Positions 26,433 to 35,444 are shown, numbered from the stretch's first letter. The stretch: 64,000 nucleotides of DNA from Halobacillus salinarum (GCF_022919095.1 NZ_CP095073.1:868001-932000), one strand, 5' to 3'. Notes: a model not told the origin generated them from the letters alone. A program made the numbers and translations.

Positions 26433-27893
26433 GTGCTAACTAATTATCAATCTGGAGAATTTTTTGACGAAATGGTCAGTGAAAATGGAGAACCCAGGTC
26501 TCATTATCAATGGTTTTACCAGCTTGTTCATCAATTTTCGGAGCAAGAGCTTTTAGAAAAACATGAAACGGCCCAGCTCAGCTTTCTGAGACAGGGGATT
26601 ACGTTTACCGTTTATAACCATACCGGGGGTACAGAACGGACCATGCCGTTTGATTTTGTTCCTATTATTATCCCTGACCCTAAATGGAAACAGATTGAGC
26701 GGGGGATGGCCCAGCGGGTGGCAGCGTTGAACCATTTTCTTTGCGATATTTATAATGAACAGCAAATTGTAAAGGATGGGATTATTCCCGCTGAATTCAT
26801 TGAGCAAAATCCTTATTATTATAAGGAGCAGGCAGAAGGAATAAACGTGCCGCTCAAAAAACCGATCTTTCTTGCAGGAATTGATTTAATACGTGATGAA
26901 AACGGAGAATACCGGGTGCTGGAAGATAACTTAAGAAACCCGTCGGGCATGTCCTATGTGTTTCAAAATCGTTATGTCATGAGGCAGGTCTACCCGGAGT
27001 TGTTTTTCCAGCATGCCATAGAAACCCTCGAGCAGCAGTTTTCCGAGCTTCATCAGGCTGTGATCAGTCATATGCCGGAGCACGCACCCCAAGGAAAAGC
27101 CCCTAATGCAGTACTCCTTACCCCGGGAATGTATAATTCCGCTTACTACGACCATGTGTTTTTAGCTCAGCAAATGGGGATTGAGCTGGTGGAAGGAAGA
27201 GATCTGCTTGTACGAGACGATATCGTCTATATGAAGACAATCAGGGGTCTGAAAAGAGTCGACATTATTTACCGGCGCATTGATGATGACTTTCTTGACC
27301 CGGAAGCTTTTCGTCCTGATTCCGCACTTGGAGTCGCAGGACTTCTCCGGGCTTACCGGAAAGGCAATGTATCCATACTTAACGGCATCGGCAACGGTGT
27401 TGCGGATGACAAAGCCATGTACGCTTTTGTGCCTGATATGATCCGGTATTATTTAGACGAAGAACCAATTATTCCTAATGTTGAAACCTATTTTCTCAGA
27501 GATCCGGAACAGCTTGATTATGTTTTGGGAAATCTGGAGAAATTAGTAATAAAGAATGTAGGTGCTTCCGGAGGATATGATATGCTGATCGGCCCGCACT
27601 CAGAGCCAGAAGAAAGAGAGGAGTTCAGAAAGAAAATCCTTGAAAACCCGGCTCAATATATTGCCCAGCCTACTATAAAACTGTCAAGAGCACCCGCTTA
27701 CCAGGATGGACGTTTCTACCCTTGCCACGTTGATTTACGTGTGTTTGTTATGAATGGACATGAGACTCATGTGCTGCCGGGTGGTTTGTCCCGGGTGGCT
27801 TTAAAGGAAGGTTCACTTGTCGTAAATTCCTCACAAGGAGGCGGCGGCAAAGATACGTGGATTTTAGCTGGGGGAGGTGTTGCCAATGCTTAG
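26433..27893 (+). CDS. Circularly permuted type-2 ATP-grasp protein
   Basis: 486 residues starting at GTG 26433 behind GGGAGGAGAG. It matches the former DUF404/DUF407 group, now recognised as a circularly permuted ATP-grasp: RVLEDNLRNPSGMSYVFQNR near 160-180 carries acidic metal-binding residues, VKNVGASGGYDML is a glycine-rich nucleotide loop, and PCHVDLRVFVMNG with PGGLSRVA supplies late catalytic residues. ATP-grasp enzymes activate a carboxylate as acyl phosphate and join it to an amine, so peptide or amide bond formation is expected. It overlaps the next gene by 17 bp. Together with the alpha-E and transglutaminase-like genes it forms a conserved but biochemically uncharacterised operon. 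Substrates unknown. Confidence 0.9.
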   Translation: MLTNYQSGEFFDEMVSENGEPRSHYQWFYQLVHQFSEQELLEKHETAQLSFLRQGITFTVYNHTGGTERTMPFDFVPIIIPDPKWKQIERGMAQRVAALNHFLCDIYNEQQIVKDGIIPAEFIEQNPYYYKEQAEGINVPLKKPIFLAGIDLIRDENGEYRVLEDNLRNPSGMSYVFQNRYVMRQVYPELFFQHAIETLEQQFSELHQAVISHMPEHAPQGKAPNAVLLTPGMYNSAYYDHVFLAQQMGIELVEGRDLLVRDDIVYMKTIRGLKRVDIIYRRIDDDFLDPEAFRPDSALGVAGLLRAYRKGNVSILNGIGNGVADDKAMYAFVPDMIRYYLDEEPIIPNVETYFLRDPEQLDYVLGNLEKLVIKNVGASGGYDMLIGPHSEPEEREEFRKKILENPAQYIAQPTIKLSRAPAYQDGRFYPCHVDLRVFVMNGHETHVLPGGLSRVALKEGSLVVNSSQGGGGKDTWILAGGGVANA

Positions 27894-28848
27894 TCGAGTA
27901 GCTGACTCCCTTTATTGGATGTCGCGAAACATTGAACGAGCAGAAAATAATGCGCGAGCGCTAAGTGTTCAGCTTGTTCATATGCTGGAGGCGTCTGACC
28001 AGCAGGTGCTGGATCGTGATTGGGAAGAAATTCTGGAGGTTTGTGCCTCGGTTCATGACTACTATGCCCATTACGATCGATTGGACAGGGATACGTTGAT
28101 TAACTATTTAACGATCAATCCAATCAATGTAAATTCATTAGCCAATTGTATGAAGTATGCACGCGAAAACGCCAAGTCCACTCGGGATAACATCCCTGAT
28201 GAATTATGGCAGGTGCTGAACAAGTTTCATCTTGAGCAGAAGGGTTGGGAGGAGCATTCCTTTACCATTCAGCATACGCAAGGGTACATTAAGCATATGA
28301 TTAACACATCAATGACCGCACAGGGTATTATTGAATCAAGCATGACCCGCGGCAATTCATATACGTTTATTAAAGTGGCTAAATGGCTGGAACGGGCAGA
28401 AAAAACAGCAAGGATTTTGAATGTAGTCTGTGAGAAGAACAAAAAGCAGGCCGTGGAAAATTCAAACAGCTATTATTATTGGCTGACAGGACTGCAATTA
28501 GTGAATGGCTACGATGCTTATATAAAAGAGCACCCGCCAACGATGCATCCTGCTCAGGTTCTCAGCTTTTTAATTGATGAACCGAAGTTCCCGCGTTCGA
28601 TTCGCTATTGTATGAATCACGTGTTAAGTGCGGTAAATAAATTGGAAAAAGGGAAAGTTTCCGATTACTCGGAAGATCTCTTTCAAATACTCTCTACAGT
28701 AGAAGAAGAATTGAATGAAACGAATATTGAAGAAATGAATATGGAGGAACTGATGAGATTTCTGGATCATTTCCAAGACCGCTGTCATACGGTCAGCCGT
28801 ATTTTTACAGAAACTTATTATTTAGTAGAACCTGTTCGAGTAAGATAA
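27877..28848 (+). CDS. Alpha-E domain protein (DUF403)
   Basis: 323 residues, almost entirely alpha-helical. It opens with MLSRVADSLYWMSRNIERAENNARAL, the hallmark of alpha-E proteins, and later has WLERAEKTARILNV, a second copy of the R-A-E pattern within the helices. No catalytic motif of a known enzyme was recognised. It always occurs beside circularly permuted ATP-grasp proteins, so it may be a partner or substrate-holding subunit. The start lies inside the ATP-grasp gene (17-bp overlap), a sign of translational coupling. Ribosome binding site: GGGGGAGGTG. Confidence 0.88.
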   Translation: MLPMLSRVADSLYWMSRNIERAENNARALSVQLVHMLEASDQQVLDRDWEEILEVCASVHDYYAHYDRLDRDTLINYLTINPINVNSLANCMKYARENAKSTRDNIPDELWQVLNKFHLEQKGWEEHSFTIQHTQGYIKHMINTSMTAQGIIESSMTRGNSYTFIKVAKWLERAEKTARILNVVCEKNKKQAVENSNSYYYWLTGLQLVNGYDAYIKEHPPTMHPAQVLSFLIDEPKFPRSIRYCMNHVLSAVNKLEKGKVSDYSEDLFQILSTVEEELNETNIEEMNMEELMRFLDHFQDRCHTVSRIFTETYYLVEPVRVR

Positions 28849-28883
28849 ATATAGAACGAGGAACGCCTAGGGGGAAGAACCGG

Positions 28884-29735
28884 GTGAAGTATCAAATTGA
28901 ACACACCAATACCTTCTATTATGAAAATTTTGTAGACCAGAGCATGAATCACATACGTCTTAAGCCGCGGACAGATGAGTGTCAGCGTCTGCTCGAATAC
29001 TGGACGGAAATCATTCCAAGCTCGATGACGAAGGAGCATATTGACTTATGGGGCAACCATGTGGAAACTTTTTTTATTCCAGAGAAGCATGAACATCTCA
29101 CAGTTAAAACCATTTCCACAGTCAGTATCCAGAAAAGTCCGTTTATTCGAATGATCCACAGTACGGATGAAATGAACTCTATCTTTCATTCGGAGCTGTT
29201 TCATAAGCATTATTTAGCCTATCTAAACGAGACCCCGTACACTTTCTTGTACAAGGAACAAGTGGATGAAATTGCAGCAGCAGTAGGGGATGCATCAGAT
29301 CCGATTCAATTTTCGCTGGATTTGATGGCCTATATCAATCAATCCCTCGTCTACGATACTCTTGCTACGCATGTGAATACGAAAGCTTATGAAGCCTGGC
29401 CGATCAAGGCAGGGGTTTGTCAGGACTATACGCATATCATGCTCGGAGTGCTGCGGGCAGTAGGAATCCCGGCCAGATATGTGAGCGGTTATTTGTATGT
29501 TGGAGAGAATTCCGCCTTGATTGGAGATGCTGCCACTCACGCCTGGGTCGAAGTGATGATCCCCGGCATCGGCTGGGTAGGACTTGATCCTACGAATAAT
29601 GTGGAAGCTTTGGAACAGCACATTCGTATTGGCACCGGTCGTGATTATGCAGACGTAAGCCCGCTTCAGGGAGTCTATCGCGGCGGCGGGCAGAACCTCG
29701 ATGTCAAGGTGAGCGTGATGCTGCTTGACAAATAA
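28884..29735 (+). CDS. Transglutaminase-like cysteine peptidase-fold protein
   Basis: 283 residues from GTG at 28884. An N-terminal bacterial transglutaminase-associated beta domain (about 1-90; YQIEHTNTFYYE, NHIRLKPR) precedes the papain-like core with catalytic Cys in AGVCQDYTHIML near residue 177, His in THAWVEVMIPG near 222, and Asp in GWVGLDPTNN near 238. There is no signal peptide, so it is likely cytoplasmic. It may hydrolyse or transfer amide bonds made by the ATP-grasp partner. It is 35 bp after the alpha-E gene, completing a three-gene operon closed by a strong terminator. Substrate unknown. Confidence 0.88.
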   Translation: MKYQIEHTNTFYYENFVDQSMNHIRLKPRTDECQRLLEYWTEIIPSSMTKEHIDLWGNHVETFFIPEKHEHLTVKTISTVSIQKSPFIRMIHSTDEMNSIFHSELFHKHYLAYLNETPYTFLYKEQVDEIAAAVGDASDPIQFSLDLMAYINQSLVYDTLATHVNTKAYEAWPIKAGVCQDYTHIMLGVLRAVGIPARYVSGYLYVGENSALIGDAATHAWVEVMIPGIGWVGLDPTNNVEALEQHIRIGTGRDYADVSPLQGVYRGGGQNLDVKVSVMLLDK

Positions 29736-29760
29736 AACCTTATCCACCCTAAAGGTGTTC

Positions 29761-29798
29761 AGCGTGTAAAAAACTTATGTTTTTTACACGCTTTTTTT
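29761..29798 (+). terminator. Terminator of the ATP-grasp/alpha-E/transglutaminase operon
   Basis: Perfect 14-bp stem AGCGTGTAAAAAAC (29761-29774) with GTTTTTTACACGCT (29779-29792), four-base loop, T-run to 29798. Confidence 0.93.
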
Positions 29799-29917
29799 GT
29801 AATAAAGAGAGGCGGATTTTGATTCCCCACTGAAATCGCCGGGACGCCATGAAAAGGTATTTCTTTCGACAGACGGCCCTGCGGGGAACCTGGCAATTTT
29901 TCTATAAAGGTGGTTCT

Positions 29918-31240
29918 TTAACCCTGGTAGCCTTCGGACGCGGAAGCTGCGGATTTAATCAAATGATACAGCCCGCCAAGAAGCACTCCCACTAAAGCTG
30001 GAGCCATCCAGCCTAAATTAAGGGAAAAGAGAGGGAGCTGGCTGACCCATGGTTCTGCAAATGTCACATCTGCTCCTAAGGCTTTTAAGCCGTCGTAAAG
30101 ACTGAGTATTGCTGTAAAGAAAATCGCGCCACGATACACATATTTGGAATGATGAAACAGGCCGCCTGTAAATGTCAAAATGACTAACACAATAGCAATC
30201 GGATAGACGAATACGAGAACAGGAACAGAGTAAGCAATGATTTGATTCAAACCAATATTCGCAACGCCAAAGCTAAGCAGCGTAATCAGGGTAACGACAG
30301 TTTTATAAGAAAGAAACTTCACCCGTTCTGAAAAGAACTGCCCGCATGCTACAGTGAGACCTACGCAAGTCGTAAAACAGGCAAGTCCTACAATAATGCC
30401 TAACAACAGGGTGCCGACCTCGCCATACATAAGCTTGGAGGCAGCCGCTAATATGGCGCTTCCATTAGCATACGTACCTTCAGACGCCATTTTTGCTCCT
30501 ATCCATCCAATGGAAACGTAAACACCAGTAAGACCGGCAGCTGTCACCAGTCCTGCTTGTAATGTTTTGATCGTCAGCGTTTTTTCATTTTCCACCCCAC
30601 GGGAACGGAAGGAATGGACTACGAGAATTCCAAAAGCTAAAGCAGCGATGGCATCCATTGTTAAATAGCCTTCAATAAATCCAGTGAAAAACGGCTGCGT
30701 TTGATATTTCTCCTCAGGCGGCTGAATTTGGCCATCAAGAAAGAAGAAGCTTCCGACCACAAGGCCAACAATCGCTAAAAACAGGGCCGGTGTCAGCCAC
30801 TGGCCGATTCGGTCTACGAGCTTAGAAGGATTCAGGCTCACCCAAAAGACAACCGCGAAAAATACGAGGGTGAATAGGAGCAGCGTTCCAGATGAAGGAT
30901 GCGAAAGCCAGGGAGAGACCCCGATTTCATAGGCAACATTGGCTGCTCTTGGAATGCCGAAAAACGGACCGATGGCAAGATAGATAACCGAAGTAAAAAG
31001 AATGCCGAATAAAGGATGCACTCTGCCGGCCAATTCGACCGCCCCATTTCTTACGAGGGAAATGCCTGCCACGGTAATGACAGGGATTCCAACTCCTGTA
31101 AGAACAAACCCGGCAATCGCGGCAAAATAGGAGGTGCCTGCTTCCATACCTAGGGAAACAGGGTAAATTAAATTCCCAGCACCAAAGAATAAAGCAAATA
31201 ATGTAAAGCCTATGAATAATATATCTCTCGTTTTCATCAT
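29918..31240 (-). CDS. brnQ: Branched-chain amino acid carrier BrnQ (LIVCS family)
   Basis: 440 residues with about 12 predicted membrane helices. The N-terminus DILFIGFTLFALFFGAGNLI and the following PVSLG are typical of BrnQ, as is ITVAGISLVRNGAVELAGRVHP. It imports leucine, isoleucine and valine with sodium or proton. Two adjacent ATG codons (31240 and 31237) follow GAGGAGGACTCC; either may start. A strong promoter lies about 145 bp upstream and the leader holds a terminator-like hairpin, suggesting control by attenuation (see those entries). It is transcribed toward the ATP-grasp operon terminator and away from the antiporter gene. Confidence 0.93.
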   Translation of the reverse strand: MMKTRDILFIGFTLFALFFGAGNLIYPVSLGMEAGTSYFAAIAGFVLTGVGIPVITVAGISLVRNGAVELAGRVHPLFGILFTSVIYLAIGPFFGIPRAANVAYEIGVSPWLSHPSSGTLLLFTLVFFAVVFWVSLNPSKLVDRIGQWLTPALFLAIVGLVVGSFFFLDGQIQPPEEKYQTQPFFTGFIEGYLTMDAIAALAFGILVVHSFRSRGVENEKTLTIKTLQAGLVTAAGLTGVYVSIGWIGAKMASEGTYANGSAILAAASKLMYGEVGTLLLGIIVGLACFTTCVGLTVACGQFFSERVKFLSYKTVVTLITLLSFGVANIGLNQIIAYSVPVLVFVYPIAIVLVILTFTGGLFHHSKYVYRGAIFFTAILSLYDGLKALGADVTFAEPWVSQLPLFSLNLGWMAPALVGVLLGGLYHLIKSAASASEGYQG

Positions 31241-31304
31241 GGAGTCCTCCTCTAAGGTGTGTTTATATTCTGAAAATTAAGGGTCTAATGAGTATGTGCA
31301 TACG

Positions 31305-31335
31305 AAAAAAAAGCTCTCCCAAATAAAGGAGAAGC
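31305..31335 (-). terminator. Terminator-like hairpin in the brnQ leader (candidate attenuator)
   Basis: Read on the minus strand, GCTTCTCC pairs with GGAGAGC (one bulged base) around a T-rich loop and is followed by eight T. It lies between the brnQ promoter and start codon, so it would stop transcription before the gene unless prevented. An upstream GCAGA/TCTGC pair could be an alternative fold. No T-box GGUGGNACC signature was found. Confidence 0.6.
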
Positions 31336-31384
31336 GCAGACAGGAGTAAGAAAGATCTGCCTCTTAAACGAAAGCAACGCCGTA

Positions 31385-31413
31385 ATATTATCAATGTCAA
31401 AAAATTATGTCAA
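31385..31413 (-). promoter_or_regulatory. Strong promoter of brnQ
   Basis: Minus strand TTGACA (31408-31413) and TAATAT (31385-31390) with exactly 17 bases between. A second TTGACA-like repeat lies at 31395-31400. Confidence 0.8.
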
Positions 31414-31572
31414 TCCTTTTTTTATTTCACTTCTTTACATAACAACACAGTAAGCGATTACACTAAAAACGGGAAACATGGGGGAGGGAACAAGATAGTT
31501 TACAGGAGATATGGGGGATATAGAATATGGCTATAACGATTGAAATGAAGCCTTCGATAAGGGAGACATGTC

Positions 31573-33435
31573 ATGATAGATTCGATCCTGCTTCAATTTA
31601 TGTTAATCGGATTGCTGGGCATAGGCTCGCAGTGGGTCGCCTGGCGTTACCGTCTGCCGGCTATCGTCATTATGTCGATTGTCGGCTTGCTTGCCGGTCC
31701 GGTTTTTGGCCTGATCAATCCAGAACAGGATTTTGGAGATCTTTACCGCCCGATTATTTCTTTAGCCGTTGCCGTCATCCTTTTTGAAGGAAGTCTTAAT
31801 CTCGATTTTAAAGAAGTTCGCGGCCTTGGAAAGCCGGTTTTTAGGATCGTTACCTTTGGGGCCTTCCTCGGCTGGATTCTCGGTGCGCTTGCGGCTCACT
31901 ACGTAGCTGGTTTAACCTGGGCTGTTGCGTTTGTCATCGGCGGCCTGTTTATCGTAACCGGTCCGACGGTCATTCTGCCGCTGCTGCGTCAGGCAAAGCT
32001 TAAGCCGCGCCCGGCAAAAATTCTTAAATGGGAAGGCATTATCGTTGACCCTATTGGGGCTTTGCTTGCGGTTTTTGCCTTTGAAATCATAAAGTTTTTA
32101 ATGGATAATTCTGGTAACCCGGCACAACTGCTATCTTTCCTGGCAGCTTCTGTCTTTGCGGTGTTTTTAGGCTGGGGCTGTGGAAAAGGAACAGGCTGGA
32201 TGTTTGAGTCCGGCTATGTACCGGAATTTCTCAAATCGCCGGTAGTATTCAGCGTAGTCATTGCTTGTTTTACGATTGCAGACGAAATCACACATGAAAC
32301 GGGTCTGTTATCCGTAACGGCAATGGGAATGACGCTTGCCAACATGCATATTTCTTCGATTGATGATATGAGGCACTTTAAAGAAAATATATCTTTACTG
32401 CTCATCTCGACAATTTTTGTCATGCTGACCGCATCATTAACCCAGGATGTTTTGATGCAGATTTTTCACTTCCGAACTATCGGCTTTGTTCTGCTTATGC
32501 TGCTTTTCGTCCGGCCGCTATCTATATTCCTATCCACTTGGGGCACAGACTTGTCCAAAGCGGAGAAGCTGCTCGTGGGCTGGATAGCTCCGCGGGGAAT
32601 TGTTGCTTTAACAGTAGCCAGTTATTTTGCCAATGTGTTTGGGGAAGCCGGTTTTCAAGATGCAAGAATTTTAACTTCGCTGACGTTCGCTCTTGTATTT
32701 ACTACCGTTGTCGCCCACGGGTTTTCAATCGGGTGGCTGTCAAGGAAGCTGGGCTTGTCCAATGAGGGACCGCCTGGAGTGCTTATTTCCGGTGGAAGTC
32801 AGTTTGCTACAGGGCTGGCCAGGACCTTTGAAGAGCTGAACGTTCCTGTGCTTGTTGCGGATTCATCTTGGGAACGTCTTTCCAAGGTAAGGGCATCAGG
32901 AGTGAAAACCTATCATGGAGAGATTCTTTCAGAACAGACAGAGTACTCGCTTGATATGACGCCTTACCAATACTTGATTGCTGCGACAGAACTGGATTCT
33001 TACAATGCGCTTGTCTGCACGACTTTTGTTCCGGCATTTGGCCGTAACAACTTGTTTCAACTGAGTTTGAATAACGATGAAGGTGATAATCTTGAGAACC
33101 TCGTTCATACGATTGGCGGAAGAGTGTTGTTTAAGGAAGGGGTTTCTTGGGAGAAACTTAATTCCATGGTAGAGCATGGTTATGTATTTAGAAAGACGAA
33201 TATTACGGACCAGTACACCTTCGAACAGTATTTAGAAAATATCAATGATAGTGCGCTGCTCGTATGTGTAAAGAAACCATCTGGAGCTATTGAATTCTTC
33301 AGCCATGAACAGGCGATGAGAGCTGAAAAAGGAGACGTAGTTGTCTCTCTTACACCACCTAGCAAAGAGTTCGAAAAAATACAGGAAAAACTGGAAGAGC
33401 AGCGGAATGGTCAAAATAAGAAAAAGGAAGCTTGA
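31573..33435 (+). CDS. NhaP-type cation:proton antiporter with C-terminal RCK-like domain
   Basis: 620 residues. The first 400 or so form about 12 membrane helices of the CPA family: LFEGSLNL in the fourth helix, the conserved TGPTVILPLLRQAKL, and EGIIVDPIGALLAVF with the ion-binding aspartate. Residues from about 405 form a cytoplasmic nucleotide-binding-like domain (VLISGGSQFATGLARTFEEL), which resembles TrkA-N/RCK regulators. It exchanges Na+ or K+ for H+ and would serve salt and pH homeostasis. The start ATG at 31573 follows AAGGGAGA. It is monocistronic and divergent from brnQ. The transported ion is not certain from sequence. Confidence 0.88.
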   Translation: MIDSILLQFMLIGLLGIGSQWVAWRYRLPAIVIMSIVGLLAGPVFGLINPEQDFGDLYRPIISLAVAVILFEGSLNLDFKEVRGLGKPVFRIVTFGAFLGWILGALAAHYVAGLTWAVAFVIGGLFIVTGPTVILPLLRQAKLKPRPAKILKWEGIIVDPIGALLAVFAFEIIKFLMDNSGNPAQLLSFLAASVFAVFLGWGCGKGTGWMFESGYVPEFLKSPVVFSVVIACFTIADEITHETGLLSVTAMGMTLANMHISSIDDMRHFKENISLLLISTIFVMLTASLTQDVLMQIFHFRTIGFVLLMLLFVRPLSIFLSTWGTDLSKAEKLLVGWIAPRGIVALTVASYFANVFGEAGFQDARILTSLTFALVFTTVVAHGFSIGWLSRKLGLSNEGPPGVLISGGSQFATGLARTFEELNVPVLVADSSWERLSKVRASGVKTYHGEILSEQTEYSLDMTPYQYLIAATELDSYNALVCTTFVPAFGRNNLFQLSLNNDEGDNLENLVHTIGGRVLFKEGVSWEKLNSMVEHGYVFRKTNITDQYTFEQYLENINDSALLVCVKKPSGAIEFFSHEQAMRAEKGDVVVSLTPPSKEFEKIQEKLEEQRNGQNKKKEA

Positions 33436-33442
33436 TTAGAAA

Positions 33443-33477
33443 ACAGGTGGCCGGGAACATCCCGGCCACCTGTTTTT
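33443..33477 (+). terminator. Terminator of the antiporter gene
   Basis: Perfect 13-bp GC-rich stem, 33443-33455 with 33461-33473, five-base loop and T5. Confidence 0.93.
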
Positions 33478-33510
33478 ATGCAATTTTAAAATATGAATTT
33501 ACTTTCAGAG

Positions 33511-33699
33511 TTAAGATTTTGCTTGAGCCAGTTCCTTCTTTAAGTCTTTTAATTCCTTTTCTATCCGGGCCAGCTGGTCTTCTGCATTTTGCACATTTGC
33601 TCCGGATGCCTCTAATTTATCAAGATCTCCTTGGATGCGGATGTAATCCGATTTTAAAAAAGTAATTTGGTCTTCAATTTCTTTTTTATTCACGAACAA
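33511..33699 (-). CDS. SE1832-family small coiled-coil protein
   Basis: 62 residues, from ATG at 33699 behind AGGAGGAATTG. The sequence is charged and helical: EIEDQITFLKSDYIRIQGDL, then LDKLEASGANV and a heptad-like tail RIEKELKDLKKELAQ. This matches the pattern of the SE1832 family of small conserved Firmicutes proteins, with the LKxDYIRxQGDL core. Function unknown. It is convergent with the antiporter gene and divergent from the GNAT gene, whose start is about 90 bp away. Confidence 0.75.
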   Translation of the reverse strand: MFVNKKEIEDQITFLKSDYIRIQGDLDKLEASGANVQNAEDQLARIEKELKDLKKELAQAKS

Positions 33700-33789
33700 T
33701 TCCTCCTTTCTTCTATTGTAGAAGATGTGTCAAGCGGCTATAATAGAAGTAATTTTCTAACAATTAACAAGAGAAAGGGGAGGGTTTCA

Positions 33790-34632
33790 ATGGAAGTCGT
33801 TCAATACTGCAATCCTCAGGAATTTGCTGACATCATCGAGCCGTTACTTATGGAAAAGGAAGCGGCCAATAACCTGCCTCTTGGCATTATTGATCGATTA
33901 GTAAAAGGGACTTTTAAACAGGATGAGGTATTTATGTACGTAATCAAGGAAAAAGGCGAACCTGTTTATATGACGATGAGGACGCCTCCCCATCTTTGGA
34001 TTCTTCCAGATGTACCCTCCCTGAAAATCGAGCACATCGAAGCGCTGACTCATCATTTTTGGAAGCGCTCCCTGGAGGTGCCCGGGGTAATTGGGGAAGA
34101 ACAAGGAATTCAATGGTTTCTTGATAGCTGGAAAAGCTTGACCGGTCAGGAGGCAGAGCTCCAGATGCATCAAGCAGTCTACCAGCTGGATACGTTATTG
34201 GCAAAACCAGAGGGAAATGGGAATTTAGTCACTGCTGCTAAGGAGCACCATTCACTGTTAACGGGCTGGCTGGTCCAATTTGAGCAGGAAACAGGTATAT
34301 CGCTTCATCAGGAAGCAAGCGAAGTAGCAGAGCAATGGATCGAAGACCAGCGTGTGTACCTCTGGGTCGTTGACGGTGAAGCTGTATCCATGGCGGCAAG
34401 GGCAAGAACGACCCCTCATGGCGTAACCGTTAACGGAGTGTTCACTCCGGATGAAAAGAAAAGAAATGGGTATGCAACGAGGGCGGTATGGGAGCTCACT
34501 GATTTACTTTTGAAAAAAGGCTATCAATTCTGTGCATTGTATACGGATCTTTCGAATCCAACCTCAAATGCGATTTATAAAAAAATCGGGTACCAATGGA
34601 TAGGAAATTCAAAGGTTTATCATTTTGTTTAA
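33790..34632 (+). CDS. GNAT family N-acetyltransferase
   Basis: 280 residues from ATG at 33790 behind AAAGGGGAGGG. The C-terminal third has the acetyl-CoA binding motif A as VFTPDEKKRNGYATRAVWELTDLLL and motif B as LYTDLSNPTSNAIYKKIGYQWIG. The N-terminal part (about 1-130) is a separate degenerate domain seen in related bacillus acetyltransferases. It transfers an acetyl group to an unknown amine. It forms a single-gene unit ended by a terminator. Confidence 0.82.
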   Translation: MEVVQYCNPQEFADIIEPLLMEKEAANNLPLGIIDRLVKGTFKQDEVFMYVIKEKGEPVYMTMRTPPHLWILPDVPSLKIEHIEALTHHFWKRSLEVPGVIGEEQGIQWFLDSWKSLTGQEAELQMHQAVYQLDTLLAKPEGNGNLVTAAKEHHSLLTGWLVQFEQETGISLHQEASEVAEQWIEDQRVYLWVVDGEAVSMAARARTTPHGVTVNGVFTPDEKKRNGYATRAVWELTDLLLKKGYQFCALYTDLSNPTSNAIYKKIGYQWIGNSKVYHFV

Positions 34633-34722
34633 TGTCCATAATATGGATTATATGTAAAATTATTTATAAATTTTAGATAATTATAGTAAATTTGGAGCAA
34701 ATGAAACTTATAGATAGCAAAG

Positions 34723-34756
34723 GCGATCATATATCCAATGATCGCTCTTTTTTTTA
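34723..34756 (+). terminator. Terminator of the GNAT gene
   Basis: GCGATCA (34723-34729 region) pairs with TGATCGC (34739-34745) and is followed by a T-run of nine or more. Confidence 0.85.
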
Positions 34757-34808
34757 ATGTTATCAAAGAATTTACAAACATGTTACAAAATATTCAGTCT
34801 TATTCAAT

Positions 34809-34838
34809 TTGAGAAGTTTTGTAAACGTTGGGTATGAT
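34809..34838 (+). promoter_or_regulatory. Promoter of the TRAP transporter operon
   Basis: TTGAGA at 34809-34814 and TATGAT at 34833-34838, spacing 18. The spacer contains TGTAAACGTT, which matches the left half of a catabolite-responsive element but not the right half, so CcpA control is only a weak possibility. Confidence 0.55.
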
Positions 34839-34886
34839 AATAGTAACTGAGCTTTCCTACCTATTAGCAGAGGAGGTCACTAACAT

Positions 34887-35444
34887 TTGAAGCTATTAAG
34901 ATTTTTGGACAAGATTATTCTTAAGCTCGAAGAATTCATTTTGAGCTACGCAGTCATCATCATCGCATTAATGGTTGTAGGGAAAGCTGTATCAAGGGCT
35001 CTGTTTAGTTATTCGCCGCCCTTTGCAGATGAAGTCAGTCAAATCTGTATTGTGATTGCCACTTTTATGGGAATCAGCTTTGCCGCGAGAAAAGGAAGAC
35101 ATATCAGTATGTCAGCTTTTTATGACCTTGCCCCCTTTAAAGTGAGGAAGGCTTTTATGATTTTCATCCCGGTCATATCGGCGATATTTATGTTTGTACT
35201 TACTTATTTTTCATATTTATACGTGATGGATGTGTATGAATCAGGCCGCGTGACTCCAGCGTTACAAATGCCGTCTTATTATTTATACATTTTCATCCCG
35301 ATCGGATTTCTGCTCGGAGGCATTCAGTTTCTCAGAAATGCGTGGATTAATATCAGCAAACGGGATGCCGTTTATCTCGGGACAGATGCTAAAGATTATA
35401 ACGATGAAGACCACCGCGACGTAAGCGAAGAAATTCATCTTTAA
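34887..35444 (+). CDS. dctQ: TRAP transporter small permease (DctQ)
   Basis: 185 residues, four predicted membrane helices, the normal DctQ topology. The start is TTG at 34887, supported by AGAGGAGGT nine bases upstream; no ATG is available. The conserved segment around helix 2 reads FADEVSQICIVIATFMGISFAARKGRHI, typical of DctQ. With DctM and DctP it forms a tripartite ATP-independent periplasmic transporter, which uses the sodium gradient to import organic acids such as C4-dicarboxylates, keto acids or compatible-solute-like acids. The substrate cannot be told. Gene order dctQ-dctM-dctP is compact. Confidence 0.9.
   Translation: MKLLRFLDKIILKLEEFILSYAVIIIALMVVGKAVSRALFSYSPPFADEVSQICIVIATFMGISFAARKGRHISMSAFYDLAPFKVRKAFMIFIPVISAIFMFVLTYFSYLYVMDVYESGRVTPALQMPSYYLYIFIPIGFLLGGIQFLRNAWINISKRDAVYLGTDAKDYNDEDHRDVSEEIHL

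Noticed and set aside
29806-29917. Third copy of the GC-rich repeat between the transglutaminase gene and brnQ
   Set aside because: Only TTCCCC and GGGGAA ends are complementary; the GAAAGCGAG core is missing.
31310-31390. Possible leader peptide frame in the brnQ leader on the minus strand
   Set aside because: The frame is open through the hairpin but has only a TTG start near the transcript 5' end and no ribosome site; it lacks a run of Leu, Ile or Val codons.
34815-34832. cre site in the TRAP promoter
   Set aside because: Only the left half (TGTAAACG) matches; the right half lacks the WCA ending.
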